Source of the DNA: Neoroseomonas soli
GTDB lineage: Bacteria; Pseudomonadota; Alphaproteobacteria; Acetobacterales; Acetobacteraceae
Direction of reading: 5' to 3'
DNA: 64,000 nt
Assembly: GCF_018129065.1 (NCBI RefSeq)
Contig: NZ_JAAEDM010000011.1
Location: 1-64,000, forward strand
The notes under the pieces are model-generated. The model saw only the letters and a program-made list of their open reading frames with translations. It had not been told where the DNA came from and did no database searches. Below, one piece after another: positions 52,520 through 62,211 of the stretch. A program made the translations under genes and the position numbers. Position 1 is the first letter of the stretch. Every line of letters begins with the position of its first letter.

Positions 52520-53500
52520 TCATCCGTTCGCGGTGATATTCGCGCTGCGGATGATCGGCTCCCACTTGGCGATCTCGGCGTCGAGGAACGCCTTGGCGCT
52601 GGCCGGCGTGCTGTCGGCGACGACGTTCATCGTCAGTTCCTGCAGCCGGGCCTTCACCGCATCGGGTGCCAGCGCGCGGTTGGTGGCGGCGTTGATCGCC
52701 TGCACGATCGGCGCCGGGGTGCCGGACGGGACCAGCAGCATGTGCCAGGTATAGGCGACGAAGTTGCGCACGCCCTGCTCGTGGAAGGTCGGCACGTTCG
52801 GCGCCGCCGGGGAACGCCGCATGTCGGTGATGCCGATCGGCCGCAACTCGCCGCGCGCGAGGTAGGGCAGCGCGCCGGCCGCCACATCCATGATGATGGG
52901 AATGCGGCCCGAGAGGACGTCCGGCATCGCCGCGCTGGACCCGCGATAGGGCACGTGGTTCACGCGCAGCCCCCCGGCCTCGTGCCAGAAGAGCTCGGTC
53001 GCGAGGTGCACCGCGCCGCCATTGCCGGACGATGCGTAGTCGTACTTGCCCGGATTGGCGCGCAGCAGCGCGATGAGTTCCTGCGCGTTGCTCACCCCGA
53101 GCGAGGGATGCACCATCAGGATCATCGGGATCTGCCCGCAGAGCGCGACCGGCGTGAAATCCGCGATCGGGTCGAAGGGCAGGCGCGGGAAGAGCGCGCG
53201 CAGCACCGCATGGGCGATGGTGCTGTAGAGGAAGGTGCTGCCGTCCTTCGGCGACTTGGCGACGACCTCGGTGCCGATCACCACGCCGGAGCCGGTGCGG
53301 TTCTCGACCACGACGCGGTGGGGCAGCGCGTCGCTCATGCGGTCGGCGATCAGGCGGCCGACGACATCGGTCGGGCCGCCGGCGGCGAAGGGGATCACCA
53401 TGCGGCTCGGCTGGGTCGGCCAGGCGGGAGCCTGCGCGCGGGCGACGAGGGGCGCGACCATGCCGGCAGCGCCGAGGCCCAGGATGTTACGACGATTCAT
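52520..53500 (-). CDS. Bug/TctC-family periplasmic solute-binding protein
   Basis: A 326-aa paralogue of the next gene downstream, with signal MNRRNILGLGAAGMVAPLVA. Hallmarks: PTQPSRMVIPFAAGGPTDVVG, VENRTGSGVVIGTE, FPRLPFDPIADFTPV, VPYRGSSAAMPDVL and AYTWHMLLVPSGTPAPIVQ. The pair clearly stems from one duplication. It follows ugpC on the same strand by 66 nt. Its Shine-Dalgarno (GGGAG) is the 3' arm of an 11-bp leader hairpin, so translation may be gated. Confidence 0.92.
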   Translation of the reverse strand: MNRRNILGLGAAGMVAPLVARAQAPAWPTQPSRMVIPFAAGGPTDVVGRLIADRMSDALPHRVVVENRTGSGVVIGTEVVAKSPKDGSTFLYSTIAHAVLRALFPRLPFDPIADFTPVALCGQIPMILMVHPSLGVSNAQELIALLRANPGKYDYASSGNGGAVHLATELFWHEAGGLRVNHVPYRGSSAAMPDVLSGRIPIIMDVAAGALPYLARGELRPIGITDMRRSPAAPNVPTFHEQGVRNFVAYTWHMLLVPSGTPAPIVQAINAATNRALAPDAVKARLQELTMNVVADSTPASAKAFLDAEIAKWEPIIRSANITANG

Positions 53501-53510
53501 GGCAAGGCTT

Positions 53511-53539
53511 CTCCCGATTGCTTGCCCGCAATCTGGGAG
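53511..53539 (-). promoter_or_regulatory. leader hairpin that includes the Bug gene Shine-Dalgarno
   Basis: On the minus strand CTCCC-A-GATTGC pairs with GCAATC-GGGAG, leaving a GGGCAA loop and one bulged A; 11 base pairs. The GGGAG arm is the ribosome-binding site, ending 10 nt before the ATG at 53500. Folding would hide it. Could also serve as the end structure for the upstream ugp operon. Confidence 0.55.
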
Positions 53540-53566
53540 GTCGGCCCCGCGCCCGTCAATGGGCGC

Positions 53567-54634
53567 TCAGGCGGGATCGAGGCGCCGGCCGCCCTCCGCG
53601 TCGAAGACGTGCAGCGCCGGAAGTTCCGGCGCGACGCGCAGCCCTTCGCCCGGCACGCCGCCGGGCAGGCGCGCCGTCAGCGCGGTGCCGTCGGGCAGCC
53701 TTCCATGCACCACGGTCTCGGAGCCCATGGGCTCGGCGAGTTCGATCGCCAGGGGCAGGCCGTCGGCGCCATCGGCCAGCAGGTGCTCGGGGCGGATGCC
53801 GAGGGTCACGGCGCGTCCGTCCCCACCCGGTCGTGCGCCGTCGGTGAAGCGCCACACCGCGCCGCCGGCCAGCCGCGCCGCCGCGCCGCCCTCGGTCAGC
53901 GTGGCGGGCAGGAAGTTCATCGCCGGGCTGCCGATGAAGGAAGCGACATAGGTGTCGGCCGGGCGCGACCAGACCTCCATCGGCGTGCCGATCTGCGCGG
54001 CGCGGCCTTCGTGCATCACGACCAGCCGGTCACCGAGCGTCATCGCCTCCACCTGGTCATGGGTGACGAAGAGCGAGGTGACGGAAAGCCGCTTCTGCAA
54101 CCGGCGGATCTCCGCGCGCATCTGCACGCGCAGCTTGGCGTCGAGGTTCGACAGCGGTTCGTCGAACAGGAACAGCTTGGGGTGGCGCACGATGGCGCGG
54201 CCCATGGCGACGCGCTGGCGCTGCCCGCCCGAGAGTTGCCGCGGCTTGCGTTCGAGAAGCTGGCCGATGGAGAGCAGGTCCGCCGCTTCCTGCACGCGGG
54301 CGCGGATCTCCGCCTTGGGCAGGCCGCGGATCTTCAGGCCATAGGCCATGTTGTCGAAGACCGACATGTGCGGATAGAGCGCGTAGGTCTGGAACACCAT
54401 GGCGATGTCGCGGTCGGCCGGTTCCAGCGGCGTGACGTCGCGACCCTCGATCAGCACCTTGCCGCCGGTCGGCGTTTCCAGCCCCGCGACGATGCGCAGC
54501 AGGGTGGACTTGCCGCAGCCCGAGGCGCCGACGATCACCACCATCTCCCCGTCGGCCACGGCAAGGTCGATGCCGTGCAGCACCTTCGTCGCGCCGAAGG
54601 ACTTGGTCACGCCCTGGATGTCGAGGCTCGCCAC
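53567..54634 (-). CDS. ugpC: sn-glycerol-3-phosphate-type ABC transporter ATP-binding protein
   Basis: A 355-aa sugar-type importer ATPase (MsmK/UgpC/MalK group). Walker [10 protein letters not shown] near residue 37, the Q-loop [13 protein letters not shown], signature [14 protein letters not shown], Walker [16 protein letters not shown] and H-loop [10 protein letters not shown] are all intact. Residues 240-355 form the regulatory TOBE-type domain ([20 protein letters not shown]). GTG start. Last gene of ugpBAEC; 4 nt from ugpE. Confidence 0.93.
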   Translation of the reverse strand: MASLDIQGVTKSFGATKVLHGIDLAVADGEMVVIVGASGCGKSTLLRIVAGLETPTGGKVLIEGRDVTPLEPADRDIAMVFQTYALYPHMSVFDNMAYGLKIRGLPKAEIRARVQEAADLLSIGQLLERKPRQLSGGQRQRVAMGRAIVRHPKLFLFDEPLSNLDAKLRVQMRAEIRRLQKRLSVTSLFVTHDQVEAMTLGDRLVVMHEGRAAQIGTPMEVWSRPADTYVASFIGSPAMNFLPATLTEGGAAARLAGGAVWRFTDGARPGGDGRAVTLGIRPEHLLADGADGLPLAIELAEPMGSETVVHGRLPDGTALTARLPGGVPGEGLRVAPELPALHVFDAEGGRRLDPA

Positions 54635-54638
54635 GCGG

Positions 54639-55535
54639 CTACTTCTCCGTCTCGGTCAGGCCCTTGATGAACCAGCGCTGCATCAGCACCACGACGGCAA
54701 CCGGCGGCAGCAGGGCGAAGACCGCCGTGGTCATGATGAGGTTCCACTCGTTCTGCGTGTCGCCGATGCCGATCATTTTGGTCAGGCCGACGATGATGGT
54801 TTCGAGGTCGCGGTTCGACACCATCAGCAGCGGCCAGAGGTACTGGTTCCAGCCATAGATGAACAGGATGACGAAGAGCGCGGCGATGTTGGTCGCGGAC
54901 AGCGGCAGCACCACGTCCTTGAAGAAGCGCAGTGGCCCGGCGCCGTCCACCTTGGCGGCTTCCACGTATTCGTCGGGGATGGTCAGGAAGAACTGGCGGA
55001 ACAGCAGCGTCGCGGTGGCCGAGGCGATCAGCGGCAGCGTCAGCCCCGTCATGGTGTCGATCAGCGACAGGTCCGTCATCACCTGGAAGGTCGGGATGAT
55101 GCGGACCTCGACCGGCAGCATCAGGGTGATGAAGATCATCCAGAAGAAGACCATGCGGAAGGGGAAGGCGAAGAACACCACCGCGAAGGCCGAGAGCAGC
55201 GAGATGGCGATCTTCCCGACCGCGATCAGCATCGCCATGATGAAGCTGTTGAGCAGCATGGTGCCGGCCGGCACGGCGAAGGTGTTGCGGCCGCCGCCGC
55301 CCTCGGACCACGCCCTGGTGTAGTTGCGCAGCGCCTCGCCCCCCGGCAGCAGCGGCACCTCGCCGCGGCCGATCGTGTCGGTGTCGTGGGTGGAACCGAC
55401 CAGGGTGATCCAGATCGGCAGCGCGAAGACGGCGACGCCAAGGATCAGGGCGAGGTGCGTCAGGAAGCGTTCCCGCGCCTTGCGGCGGCGGGATGCGGCG
55501 GCCAGCGCCTCGACATCGATGGTCGCGCCCGACAT
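54639..55535 (-). CDS. ugpE: sn-glycerol-3-phosphate-type ABC permease
   Basis: A 298-aa permease with six helices after a basic cytoplasmic N-terminus ([13 protein letters not shown]). The ATPase-contact EAA loop reads [22 protein letters not shown], and [13 protein letters not shown] with TIIVGL is typical of UgpE. ATG overlaps the ugpA stop by 1 nt. Works with UgpA to form the membrane channel. Confidence 0.93.
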   Translation of the reverse strand: MSGATIDVEALAAASRRRKARERFLTHLALILGVAVFALPIWITLVGSTHDTDTIGRGEVPLLPGGEALRNYTRAWSEGGGGRNTFAVPAGTMLLNSFIMAMLIAVGKIAISLLSAFAVVFFAFPFRMVFFWMIFITLMLPVEVRIIPTFQVMTDLSLIDTMTGLTLPLIASATATLLFRQFFLTIPDEYVEAAKVDGAGPLRFFKDVVLPLSATNIAALFVILFIYGWNQYLWPLLMVSNRDLETIIVGLTKMIGIGDTQNEWNLIMTTAVFALLPPVAVVVLMQRWFIKGLTETEK

Positions 55536-56416
55536 CAGTAATGCACCCGCCGTTCGATGAAGCGGAACTGGATCGCGGTCAATGCGATGACGATGGCCAT
55601 GAGCACCGCGCTCTGCGCGGCAGAGGAACCGAAGTTCAGGTTCTGCACCCCGTCCACATAGACCTTGTAGATCAGCGTCTCGGTCGCATTGCCGGGACCC
55701 CCGCGCGTCAGCGCGTGGATGACGCCGAAGGTGTCGAAGAAGGCATAGACGAGGTTCACCACCAGCAGGAAGAAGGCGGTCGGCGAGAGCAGCGGGAAGA
55801 CCACCGTCCAGAAGCGCCGCATCGGCCGCGCGCCGTCGATGGCCGCGGCCTCCAGCACCGAGGTCGGGATGGATTGCAGCCCGGCGAGGAAGAAGATGAA
55901 GTTGTAGGAGACCTGCTTCCACGCCGCCGCGACGATCACCATCGCCATCGCCTGCCCCCCGTTCACCCGGTAGTCCCAGTCGATGCCGATGGCGGAGAAA
56001 CCACGCCCGACGAGCCCGATCGAGGGATGGAAGATGAACAGCCAGAGCACCGCGGCGAGCGCCGGCGCCACCGCATAGGGCCAGACCAGCAGCGTCTTGT
56101 AGAGGCCCGATCCGCGGATCTGCTTGTCCGCCTGCACCGCGAGGAACAGCGCCGAGCCGAGCGCCAGCGCCGCGACCGAGGTCGAGAAGACGACCGTGTT
56201 CCAGGCGGCGTTGAGGTAGATCGCGTCGGTGAAGAGGTCGAGGAAGTTCTCGAAGGCGACGAATTCGGTCCGCAGGCCGAAGGCGTCCTCCCGCTGCATC
56301 GACTGCCAGACCGTCATGCCGGCGGGCCAGAAGAAGAAGACCAGCGTCACCGCCATCTGCGGCAGCAACAGCAGGTAGGGCAGCACGGCGCCACGGAAGA
56401 TGACCTTCTTTCTCAC
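55535..56416 (-). CDS. ugpA: sn-glycerol-3-phosphate-type ABC permease
   Basis: A 293-aa permease. The first helix [20 protein letters not shown] and the [11 protein letters not shown] segment are UgpA-typical; the EAA loop reads [21 protein letters not shown] and [18 protein letters not shown] closes the family pattern. GTG start, with CGGAGG 6 nt upstream. Partner of UgpE. Confidence 0.93.
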   Translation of the reverse strand: MRKKVIFRGAVLPYLLLLPQMAVTLVFFFWPAGMTVWQSMQREDAFGLRTEFVAFENFLDLFTDAIYLNAAWNTVVFSTSVAALALGSALFLAVQADKQIRGSGLYKTLLVWPYAVAPALAAVLWLFIFHPSIGLVGRGFSAIGIDWDYRVNGGQAMAMVIVAAAWKQVSYNFIFFLAGLQSIPTSVLEAAAIDGARPMRRFWTVVFPLLSPTAFFLLVVNLVYAFFDTFGVIHALTRGGPGNATETLIYKVYVDGVQNLNFGSSAAQSAVLMAIVIALTAIQFRFIERRVHY

Positions 56417-56444
56417 GGTATCCTCCGCGGCGCCGGGCCTGTCA

Positions 56445-57794
56445 TCAGCCGCGGTTCGCGCGCTCGAAGTTGCGCAGCACGACGTTGCCGCGCGTGGTCG
56501 CGTTGGCCAGCGCCTGCTGGGCGTTCTGCTGGCCCTGGAAGGCGCGCTCGAACTCCTCCTCCATGATGGTGCGGATCTCGACGAAGCCGCCGAGGCGGAT
56601 GCCGCGGCTGTTGTCGGTCAGCGTGCCGCCGCCGCGCAGGAGCTGCTCGATGGGCACGTCCGCGCCCGGGTTGTCGCGATAGAAGCCCTTCTCCCGCGCA
56701 ATGGCGTAGGAGGCGCGGCGCACCGGGACATAGCCCGTGTCCATGTGCCACTGCGCGTCGACCTCGGGCTGGCTGAGATACTTGAAGAACTCCGCCACGC
56801 CCTGGAACTCGTCGCGCGAGCGCCCGCCACCCGCGGCCGGGCCCTTGTTCATCACCCACAGGCTGGCGCCGCCGATGATGCTGTTGATCGGCGCGTTCGG
56901 CGTGCCCTGGTAGTAGGGCAGCATGGCGACGCCCCAGCCGAAGCGCGCCTCCCGCTGCACCCGCGCGCGGAACCCGGAGGAGGTGAACATGATCGCCGCC
57001 TCGCCGTTCGGGAAGGCGGGCTCGCCGGCGTTGTTGCGGCCGCCGTAGCGGAACAGGCCGTCCTTCTGCCAGTCCACCAGCGCCTGCATGTGGCGCTGCA
57101 CCAGCGGGTTGTTGATCTGCAATTCGGTGCCGAGGCCGCCGAAGCCGTTCGCCAGGGTGGCGAGCGGGATGTCGTGGATGGCCGAGAAGTTCTCGATCTG
57201 CGCCCAGGTGAGCCAGGCGGTGCTCATCGGCACGGCTGTGCCGCCGCCGGCCTTCAGCTTGGGCAGGATCTCGGCCACGCCCTGCCAGGTTTCGGGGAAC
57301 TTGTCGGGATCGACTCCGGCGCGGCGGAAGGCATCCTTGTTGTACCAGACGATGGTGGTCGAGCTGTTGAACGGCATCGACATCATCCGCCCGTCCGACA
57401 GGCTGTAGTAGCCGCGGACGCCGGGCAGGTAGTCGTTGAAGTCGATCTGCACGCCCGTCTCGGCCAGCAGCTCGTGCACCGGCTTCACCGCGCGGCCGGC
57501 GCCCATCATGGTGCCGGTGCCGACCTCGAACATCTGCACGACATGCGGGGCGTTGTTGGCGCGGAAGGCGGCGATGGCGGCGACCATCGTCTCGGGGTAG
57601 GACCCGCGGAAGGTCGGCACGACCTTGTAGCGGGTCTGCGTGGCGTTGAAGTCGGTGGCGCGCTTCTCGAGCATGCCGCCGAGCGGCTGGGCGAGGCCAT
57701 GCCAGAACTGGATCTCGATCGGCTGGGTCTGGCCGATCGCAGGTGCGGCGACGCCGAGGGACATCGCCCCGGTCAGCAATGTACGGCGGTGCAT
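56445..57794 (-). CDS. ugpB: sn-glycerol-3-phosphate-type ABC substrate-binding protein
   Basis: A 449-aa periplasmic receptor with signal [21 protein letters not shown]. UgpB-typical stretches: [72 protein letters not shown] and [14 protein letters not shown]. The conserved Trp/Ser residues expected to hold glycerol phosphate are in these parts. First gene of ugpBAEC. No ugpQ phosphodiesterase is adjacent and only one weak PhoB-like half-site is visible in the leader. Confidence 0.92.
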   Translation of the reverse strand: MHRRTLLTGAMSLGVAAPAIGQTQPIEIQFWHGLAQPLGGMLEKRATDFNATQTRYKVVPTFRGSYPETMVAAIAAFRANNAPHVVQMFEVGTGTMMGAGRAVKPVHELLAETGVQIDFNDYLPGVRGYYSLSDGRMMSMPFNSSTTIVWYNKDAFRRAGVDPDKFPETWQGVAEILPKLKAGGGTAVPMSTAWLTWAQIENFSAIHDIPLATLANGFGGLGTELQINNPLVQRHMQALVDWQKDGLFRYGGRNNAGEPAFPNGEAAIMFTSSGFRARVQREARFGWGVAMLPYYQGTPNAPINSIIGGASLWVMNKGPAAGGGRSRDEFQGVAEFFKYLSQPEVDAQWHMDTGYVPVRRASYAIAREKGFYRDNPGADVPIEQLLRGGGTLTDNSRGIRLGGFVEIRTIMEEEFERAFQGQQNAQQALANATTRGNVVLRNFERANRG

Positions 57795-57867
57795 CAGCTC
57801 GTCCTCTCCCGTTGTGGCGACGCGGCGAGTTAGCCGCCCGCCTTTGCAGGGAGATTACAGATCGGCG

Positions 57868-59043
57868 TCACGGAGATGAAGGGGCATGTCCCACAAGTTT
57901 TGTGTAAACCTCCACATCGGTGGCGCCCTCGGTGCCGAAAAGCAGCACGCGGCTCGATTCATCCAGGCCGAGGGCCGCCCGCGCGAAGGGCTCGCGCGCG
58001 GCCAGCAGCAGGGCAGCGAGGCCCGCCACCGCGCTTTCCCCAGCCACGACCGCCGGCTTGCGGGCGGCCAGCGCCTTCATGCTCTCCACCGCAGTTTCGT
58101 CCGGCACCGCCATGAAGGCGAAGGCGCCGCGCTCCAGTTCCTGCCACGCGAGCAATGACGGCTCGCCGCAGGCCAGGCCGGCCATCAGCGTGTCGAGGTC
58201 GCCCGGAACCGTGGTCGGCTGCCCGGCCTCGGCGCTCGCGAGCAGGCAGGCGGCCTTGTCGGGTTCGACCACCACCACCTTCACCGAGCCGCCGAAGCGC
58301 GCGCGCATCTGCACCGAGACCGCCGCCGCCACCCCGCCGACGCCGCCCTGGATGAAGACATGCGTCGGCGCCTGGCCGATCTGGTCCGCGGCTTCCTCGG
58401 CCATGACGCGGTAGCCCTGCATCACGTCGCGCGGGACTTCCGTATAGCCGGCATAGGAGGTGTCGGAGACGACGAACCACTTGTTCGCCTCGGCCTGCTT
58501 CTGCGCCTCCCGCACCGCATCGTCGTAATTGCCGGGGACGACGCGGATTTCCGCACCCCATTTGGCAATCGCATCGCGGCGGCCCTGGCTGACGTGCTCG
58601 TGCACGAAGATGACGCAGGCCGCGCCGAATCGCTGCGCGCCCCAGGCGACGGAGCGGCCGTGGTTGCCGTCGGTCGCGCAGCAGACGGTCACGCTGCGCG
58701 TGGCATCCTTGTGCTTCCCTTCCATCAGCTCCGCGGCCGTGGCGGCATTGGCCACGCCCCGCCGGGCAAGTTCGGCCTGCAGCAGCCGCATGACGGCGAA
58801 GGCCCCGCCCAGCGCCTTGAAGGAGCCGAGGCCGAAGCGCCCGCCCTCGTCCTTGTAATGGACGGAGCCCACCCGCGCCGCGGCGGCGGCATCCGGCAAG
58901 TCGACCAGCGGGGTCGGCGCATAGCCGGGCCAGGAGGAGATCTCCTCCTTCGCGCGGCGGAAGCCGCCATCGGGCAGGACGACGACGCCGGGCGTGCCGT
59001 GGTGGCGGTTGACGAGGAAGCGGAAGGGTGCGGTCGGGATCAT
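57868..59043 (-). CDS. dpaL: diaminopropionate ammonia-lyase
   Basis: A 391-aa fold-type II PLP enzyme, the length of E. coli YgeX/DAL. The PLP lysine is in GLGSFKALGGAF (K76), CCATDGNHGRSVAWGA is the usual Asn/His loop and FIQGGVGGVAAAV the phosphate-binding glycine loop. SYAGYTEVPRDVMQGY is DAL-typical. Converts 2,3-diaminopropionate to pyruvate and two ammonia. Divergent from the DenD-like gene across 65 nt. Confidence 0.9.
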   Translation of the reverse strand: MIPTAPFRFLVNRHHGTPGVVVLPDGGFRRAKEEISSWPGYAPTPLVDLPDAAAAARVGSVHYKDEGGRFGLGSFKALGGAFAVMRLLQAELARRGVANAATAAELMEGKHKDATRSVTVCCATDGNHGRSVAWGAQRFGAACVIFVHEHVSQGRRDAIAKWGAEIRVVPGNYDDAVREAQKQAEANKWFVVSDTSYAGYTEVPRDVMQGYRVMAEEAADQIGQAPTHVFIQGGVGGVAAAVSVQMRARFGGSVKVVVVEPDKAACLLASAEAGQPTTVPGDLDTLMAGLACGEPSLLAWQELERGAFAFMAVPDETAVESMKALAARKPAVVAGESAVAGLAALLLAAREPFARAALGLDESSRVLLFGTEGATDVEVYTKLVGHAPSSP

Positions 59044-59108
59044 GGCGGGCGGATATTGCGCCGGCGCGCGCCGCGCGCCAAACCGGGAGCGGATTCGGAG
59101 GGGACGGC

Positions 59109-60092
59109 ATGCAGATCACGATCCTGGGCGGCGGCGGGTTCCTCGGCCGCAAGCTCGCGGCGCGACTGGCGAAGGACGGCACGCTGGGCGGCCGGCCCAT
59201 CACCGGGCTGACGCTGTTCGACCTGGCGGCGCCGAAGCCCCTGCCCGCCCCCTTCCCCCTGCGCTGCCTGGGCGGGGACGTGGCCGACCCGGCCGCGCTC
59301 GCCGCCGCCATCCCGCCGGGCACGGGGGTGGTCTTCCACCTTGCCGCCGTGGTCAGCGCGGCGGCGGAGGCCGACTACGACCTCGGCATGAAGGTGAACA
59401 TCCACGGCACGCTGGCGGTGCTTCAGGCCTGCCGGGCGCTGGGGACGAAGCCGCGGGTGGTCTTCACCTCCTCCGTCGCCTCCTTCGGCGGCGGGCAGGA
59501 GGCGGTGGTGCCGGATGACGGGCGCCAGGTGCCGACCAATTCCTACGGCGCGCAGAAGGCGATCGGCGAATTGCTGCTCCAGGATGCGAGCCGCAAGGGT
59601 TTCCTCGACGCGGTGAACATCCGCCTGCCGACGGTCATGGTCCGGCCGGGACGACCGAACAAGGCGGCGTCCTCCTTCGTCTCGGCCATCATCCGGGAAC
59701 CCTTGCTGGGGCTGTCCACGGACTGCCCGGTGCCGCCGGAATTCGCGGTGTGGATCTGCTCCCCGCGCAGCACCGTCGAATGGTTCCTGCACGCGGCGAC
59801 GATGGACACCGCGCCGCTCGGCCTCGACCGCGGGATCAATCCGCCGGGGCGCAGCGCGACCGTCGCCAAGCTGCTGGAGGCGCTGGAGGCGGTCGCCGGT
59901 CGCACCGCGCGCGACAAGGTCGGCTTCGCCTTCGACAAGGAAGTCTTCGACATCGTCGTCGGCTGGCCGGGATCCTTCGAGGCCAAGCGCGCCCGGCGCC
60001 TCGGCTTCCCCGAGCAGGAACCGCTCGCGGACCTGGTGCGGGCGTTCATCGAGGACGACCTCGAGGCGACGAAGGCGGACAGGGGCCTCTGA
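59109..60092 (+). CDS. denD: NAD-dependent epimerase/dehydratase family, D-erythronate dehydrogenase-like
   Basis: A 327-aa extended SDR. NAD motif GGGGFLGRKLA (residues 7-17), VFHLAAVVS, FTSSVASFGG with the catalytic Ser and NSYGAQKAIGE with the Tyr/Lys pair. The sequence order LTLFDLAAPKP and VWICSPRSTVEWFLHAA is as in DenD, which oxidises D-erythronate to 2-oxo-tetronate. The downstream pathway genes (OtnI, OtnK or OtnC types) are not in the window, so the exact substrate is a family inference. ATG after GAGGGGACGGC. Confidence 0.85.
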   Translation: MQITILGGGGFLGRKLAARLAKDGTLGGRPITGLTLFDLAAPKPLPAPFPLRCLGGDVADPAALAAAIPPGTGVVFHLAAVVSAAAEADYDLGMKVNIHGTLAVLQACRALGTKPRVVFTSSVASFGGGQEAVVPDDGRQVPTNSYGAQKAIGELLLQDASRKGFLDAVNIRLPTVMVRPGRPNKAASSFVSAIIREPLLGLSTDCPVPPEFAVWICSPRSTVEWFLHAATMDTAPLGLDRGINPPGRSATVAKLLEALEAVAGRTARDKVGFAFDKEVFDIVVGWPGSFEAKRARRLGFPEQEPLADLVRAFIEDDLEATKADRGL

Positions 60093-60095
60093 GCG

Positions 60096-60605
60096 ATGGA
60101 GCGGCTCATCGAGCGGGTCATCGCGGTCAGCCGCTGGGCGCTGGTGCCCTTCTACCTCGGGCTCGTGGTCGCGCTCGGCACGCTGTTCGTCGCCTTCCTG
60201 CGCGAGCTGTGGTCCGCGGTGAGCAACGCCACGAGCTACAGCGAGCACCAGGCGATCGTGAAGGTCCTCTCGATGGTGGACCTGACCCTGATGGCGGGGC
60301 TGGTGGTCGTGGTGCTGTTCTCGGGCTACGAGAACCTCGTCTCGCGCCTCGACCAGGCGGGCGAGCGCACCTGGCCGGAATGGATGACGCAGGTGGATTT
60401 CGGCGGGCTGAAGAAGAAGCTCTTCGCCGCCATGGCCGCGATCTCGGGCGTGACGATGCTGAAGGCGCTGATGAAGCTCGAGGATACGGTCAGCGAGTCG
60501 CAGCTCTTCTGGCTGGTGGTGATCAACCTCGTCTTCCTGGCCGGCTACCTGCTCATGGCCCTGGCGGATTGGTTCGCCGCCCGGGCCAAGCAGATGGCGG
60601 ACTGA
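60096..60605 (+). CDS. YqhA/UPF0114 (TIGR00645) membrane protein
   Basis: A 169-aa integral membrane protein. ERVIAVSRWALVPFYLGLVV with a strong first helix, VDLTLMAGLVVVVLFSGYEN, a TWPEWMTQVDFGGLKKKL loop and MALADWF near the end identify the UPF0114 family. Four helices expected. Only 3 nt after the DenD-like stop, so co-transcribed. Function unknown in general. Confidence 0.92.
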   Translation: MERLIERVIAVSRWALVPFYLGLVVALGTLFVAFLRELWSAVSNATSYSEHQAIVKVLSMVDLTLMAGLVVVVLFSGYENLVSRLDQAGERTWPEWMTQVDFGGLKKKLFAAMAAISGVTMLKALMKLEDTVSESQLFWLVVINLVFLAGYLLMALADWFAARAKQMAD

Positions 60606-60608
60606 GCG

Positions 60609-61055
60609 TCACACCTCGGCCACCGCGCCGTCGCGCTCGGCCATCAGGCGGCGCATCGCGTCGGGGATCTCGGCCTTCTTCCCCGTGGCATTGTCCACCA
60701 CGACGCAGAGCGCGCGCGCCGAGCACAGCAGCCCGTCGCGCCACATGCCGTACTGGTGGACGAAGGACGAACGGCGGAAGGACGCCGTGCGCGCCGTCAG
60801 CAGCACCTTGTCCTGGAAATGGCCGGGGCGGTGGTACTTCACCTCCAGCGAGCCCACCACCGGGCCCGGCGCGTCGGGGGCGAAGGTGCCGCCGGCGCCG
60901 AGCCACCAGGCGATTCGCATGTCCTCGAACAGCGTCAGGTAGGCGGCGTGATTGACGTGGGCGTAGATGTCGCATTCCGCCCAGCGGATGGTGTGTTCCT
61001 GCCAGAGGGCCCATTGGCCCTCGACCTCGAAGCCTTCGCGCAGTGTCGCGTCCAT
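60609..61055 (-). CDS. 4HBT-type acyl-CoA thioesterase
   Basis: A 148-aa hot-dog-fold thioesterase. WAECDIYAHVNHAAYLTLFE contains the active-site Asp and the HVNHAAY helix start typical of YbgC-like enzymes. SVLEVKYHRPG-like SLEVKYHRPGHFQD and SFVHQYGMW follow. ATG at MDATLREGFEVEG. Hydrolyses a short acyl- or aryl-CoA. Converges on the YqhA gene with 3 nt between the stops. Confidence 0.9.
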   Translation of the reverse strand: MDATLREGFEVEGQWALWQEHTIRWAECDIYAHVNHAAYLTLFEDMRIAWWLGAGGTFAPDAPGPVVGSLEVKYHRPGHFQDKVLLTARTASFRRSSFVHQYGMWRDGLLCSARALCVVVDNATGKKAEIPDAMRRLMAERDGAVAEV

Positions 61056-61146
61056 GGTGCCGTCCCTGCCGTGTGTGGGGCGGATTGTGCGGCGTGCCGG
61101 CGCCCGGGGAAAGCCGGCGCTTGATCGGCGGGCGAACAGCGGCGAG

Positions 61147-61173
61147 GCTTCCCGCAACGACATACGGGGAAGC
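61147..61173 (+). promoter_or_regulatory. leader hairpin that includes the Bug gene Shine-Dalgarno
   Basis: GCTTCCC (61147-61153) pairs with GGGAAGC (61167-61173). The latter contains the ribosome-binding site (GGGGAAG) of the gene starting at 61177, so the fold would hide it. Confidence 0.45.
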
Positions 61174-61176
61174 GCC

Positions 61177-62145
61177 ATGATCTCTCGCCGTCACCTGCCG
61201 CTGGCCGGGCTCGGCCTCTCGCTGCCATTCATCCGTCCGGCGCAGGCCGCGTGGCCGGCGGATCGGCCGATCGAGGTCATCGTCCCCTTCCCGCCCGGTG
61301 GCGGCGTCGATGCCGTCGGGCGCTTCGCCACGCACCAGATCACGCCGCGCCTGCCCGGCGTGCGCTTCGTCGTCAGCAACCGGCCGGGCGCCTCGGGGCA
61401 ACTGGGCATGGAGGCGATCTTCAACGCCGCGCCGGACGGCTACACGATCGGGGCGATCGGCAGCCTGAATGTCTCGACCCTGCCGCTGGAGCGGCCGGTG
61501 CGCTGGAAGGCGGAGGAATACACCTACATCGCCAATATCGTGGACGATGCCTGCGGGCTCTGGGTGCTGGCGAATTCGCCGCTGCGCTCGCTCGGCGACC
61601 TCGTGGCGGCGCTGAAGCGGAACCCGGAAAGCCTTTCGGTCGGCAGCGCGGCTGGCGTCGGCTCGGACGACCACCTGGTGCTGCTGGGGCTCGAGGAGAA
61701 GGCGGATATCCGCGCCCTGCACGCGCCCTTCAACGGCACGGCGCAGGTGCAGCGGGACCTGCTCGGCGGTTCGGTCAACGTCGCCTCCTTCAACATGAGC
61801 GAGGGCATCGTGCTGATGCGGGAAGGCAAGATCCGCTGCCTCGGGCAGGCATCGCCCGCGCGCTGGTCCGCGGCGCCCGACGTGCCGACCTTCCGCGAGC
61901 AAGGCTTCGACGTGGTGATCGGGTCCGCCCGCGGCATCGTCGCCCCGCCCGGCTTCCCGCCCGAAGCCGCGCGCGCCATGGAGGCCGCCTTCGCCGCGAC
62001 CTTCGCCGACCCGAACTTCGTCCGCGACGCCGAGCGCGTCTCGCTGCCGCTACGCCCGCTGGTCGGCCGAGAGTATCGCGACATGGTCCTGGCCGAAGGC
62101 GAGACCGTGCGCGCCATGTTCGCACGGCGGCCCTGGCGGCGCTGA
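61177..62145 (+). CDS. Bug/TctC-family periplasmic solute-binding protein
   Basis: A 322-aa binding protein; signal MISRRHLPLAGLGLSLPFIRPAQA. Hallmarks: ADRPIEVIVPFPPGGGVDAVG, VSNRPGASGQLGME, SVGSAAGVGSDDH and VPTFREQGFDVVIGSARG. The site that is VPYRG in most family members reads APFNG here. It is a paralogue of the next gene (SARGIVAPPG in both). ATG 3 nt after a leader hairpin. Ligand unknown. Confidence 0.92.
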   Translation: MISRRHLPLAGLGLSLPFIRPAQAAWPADRPIEVIVPFPPGGGVDAVGRFATHQITPRLPGVRFVVSNRPGASGQLGMEAIFNAAPDGYTIGAIGSLNVSTLPLERPVRWKAEEYTYIANIVDDACGLWVLANSPLRSLGDLVAALKRNPESLSVGSAAGVGSDDHLVLLGLEEKADIRALHAPFNGTAQVQRDLLGGSVNVASFNMSEGIVLMREGKIRCLGQASPARWSAAPDVPTFREQGFDVVIGSARGIVAPPGFPPEAARAMEAAFAATFADPNFVRDAERVSLPLRPLVGREYRDMVLAEGETVRAMFARRPWRR

Positions 62146-62179
62146 AAACCTTGCGGCGACGTTCGCGCGCCGCCTAGCC

Positions 62180-62204
62180 TTCCCCCCAACGAATCTGGGA
62201 GGAA
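62180..62204 (+). promoter_or_regulatory. leader hairpin that includes the Bug gene Shine-Dalgarno
   Basis: TTCCCCC (62180-62186) can pair with GGG-A-GGAA (62197-62204) with one bulged A. The right arm is the ribosome-binding site of the gene at 62212. Seven base pairs, so only moderate stability. Confidence 0.4.
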
Positions 62205-62211
62205 CCACCTC

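Noticed and set aside
57795-57867. PhoB box upstream of ugpB
   Set aside because: A single CTGTAAT half-site (minus strand, 57860-57854) is present, but the second half 11 nt away matches at only three of seven positions.
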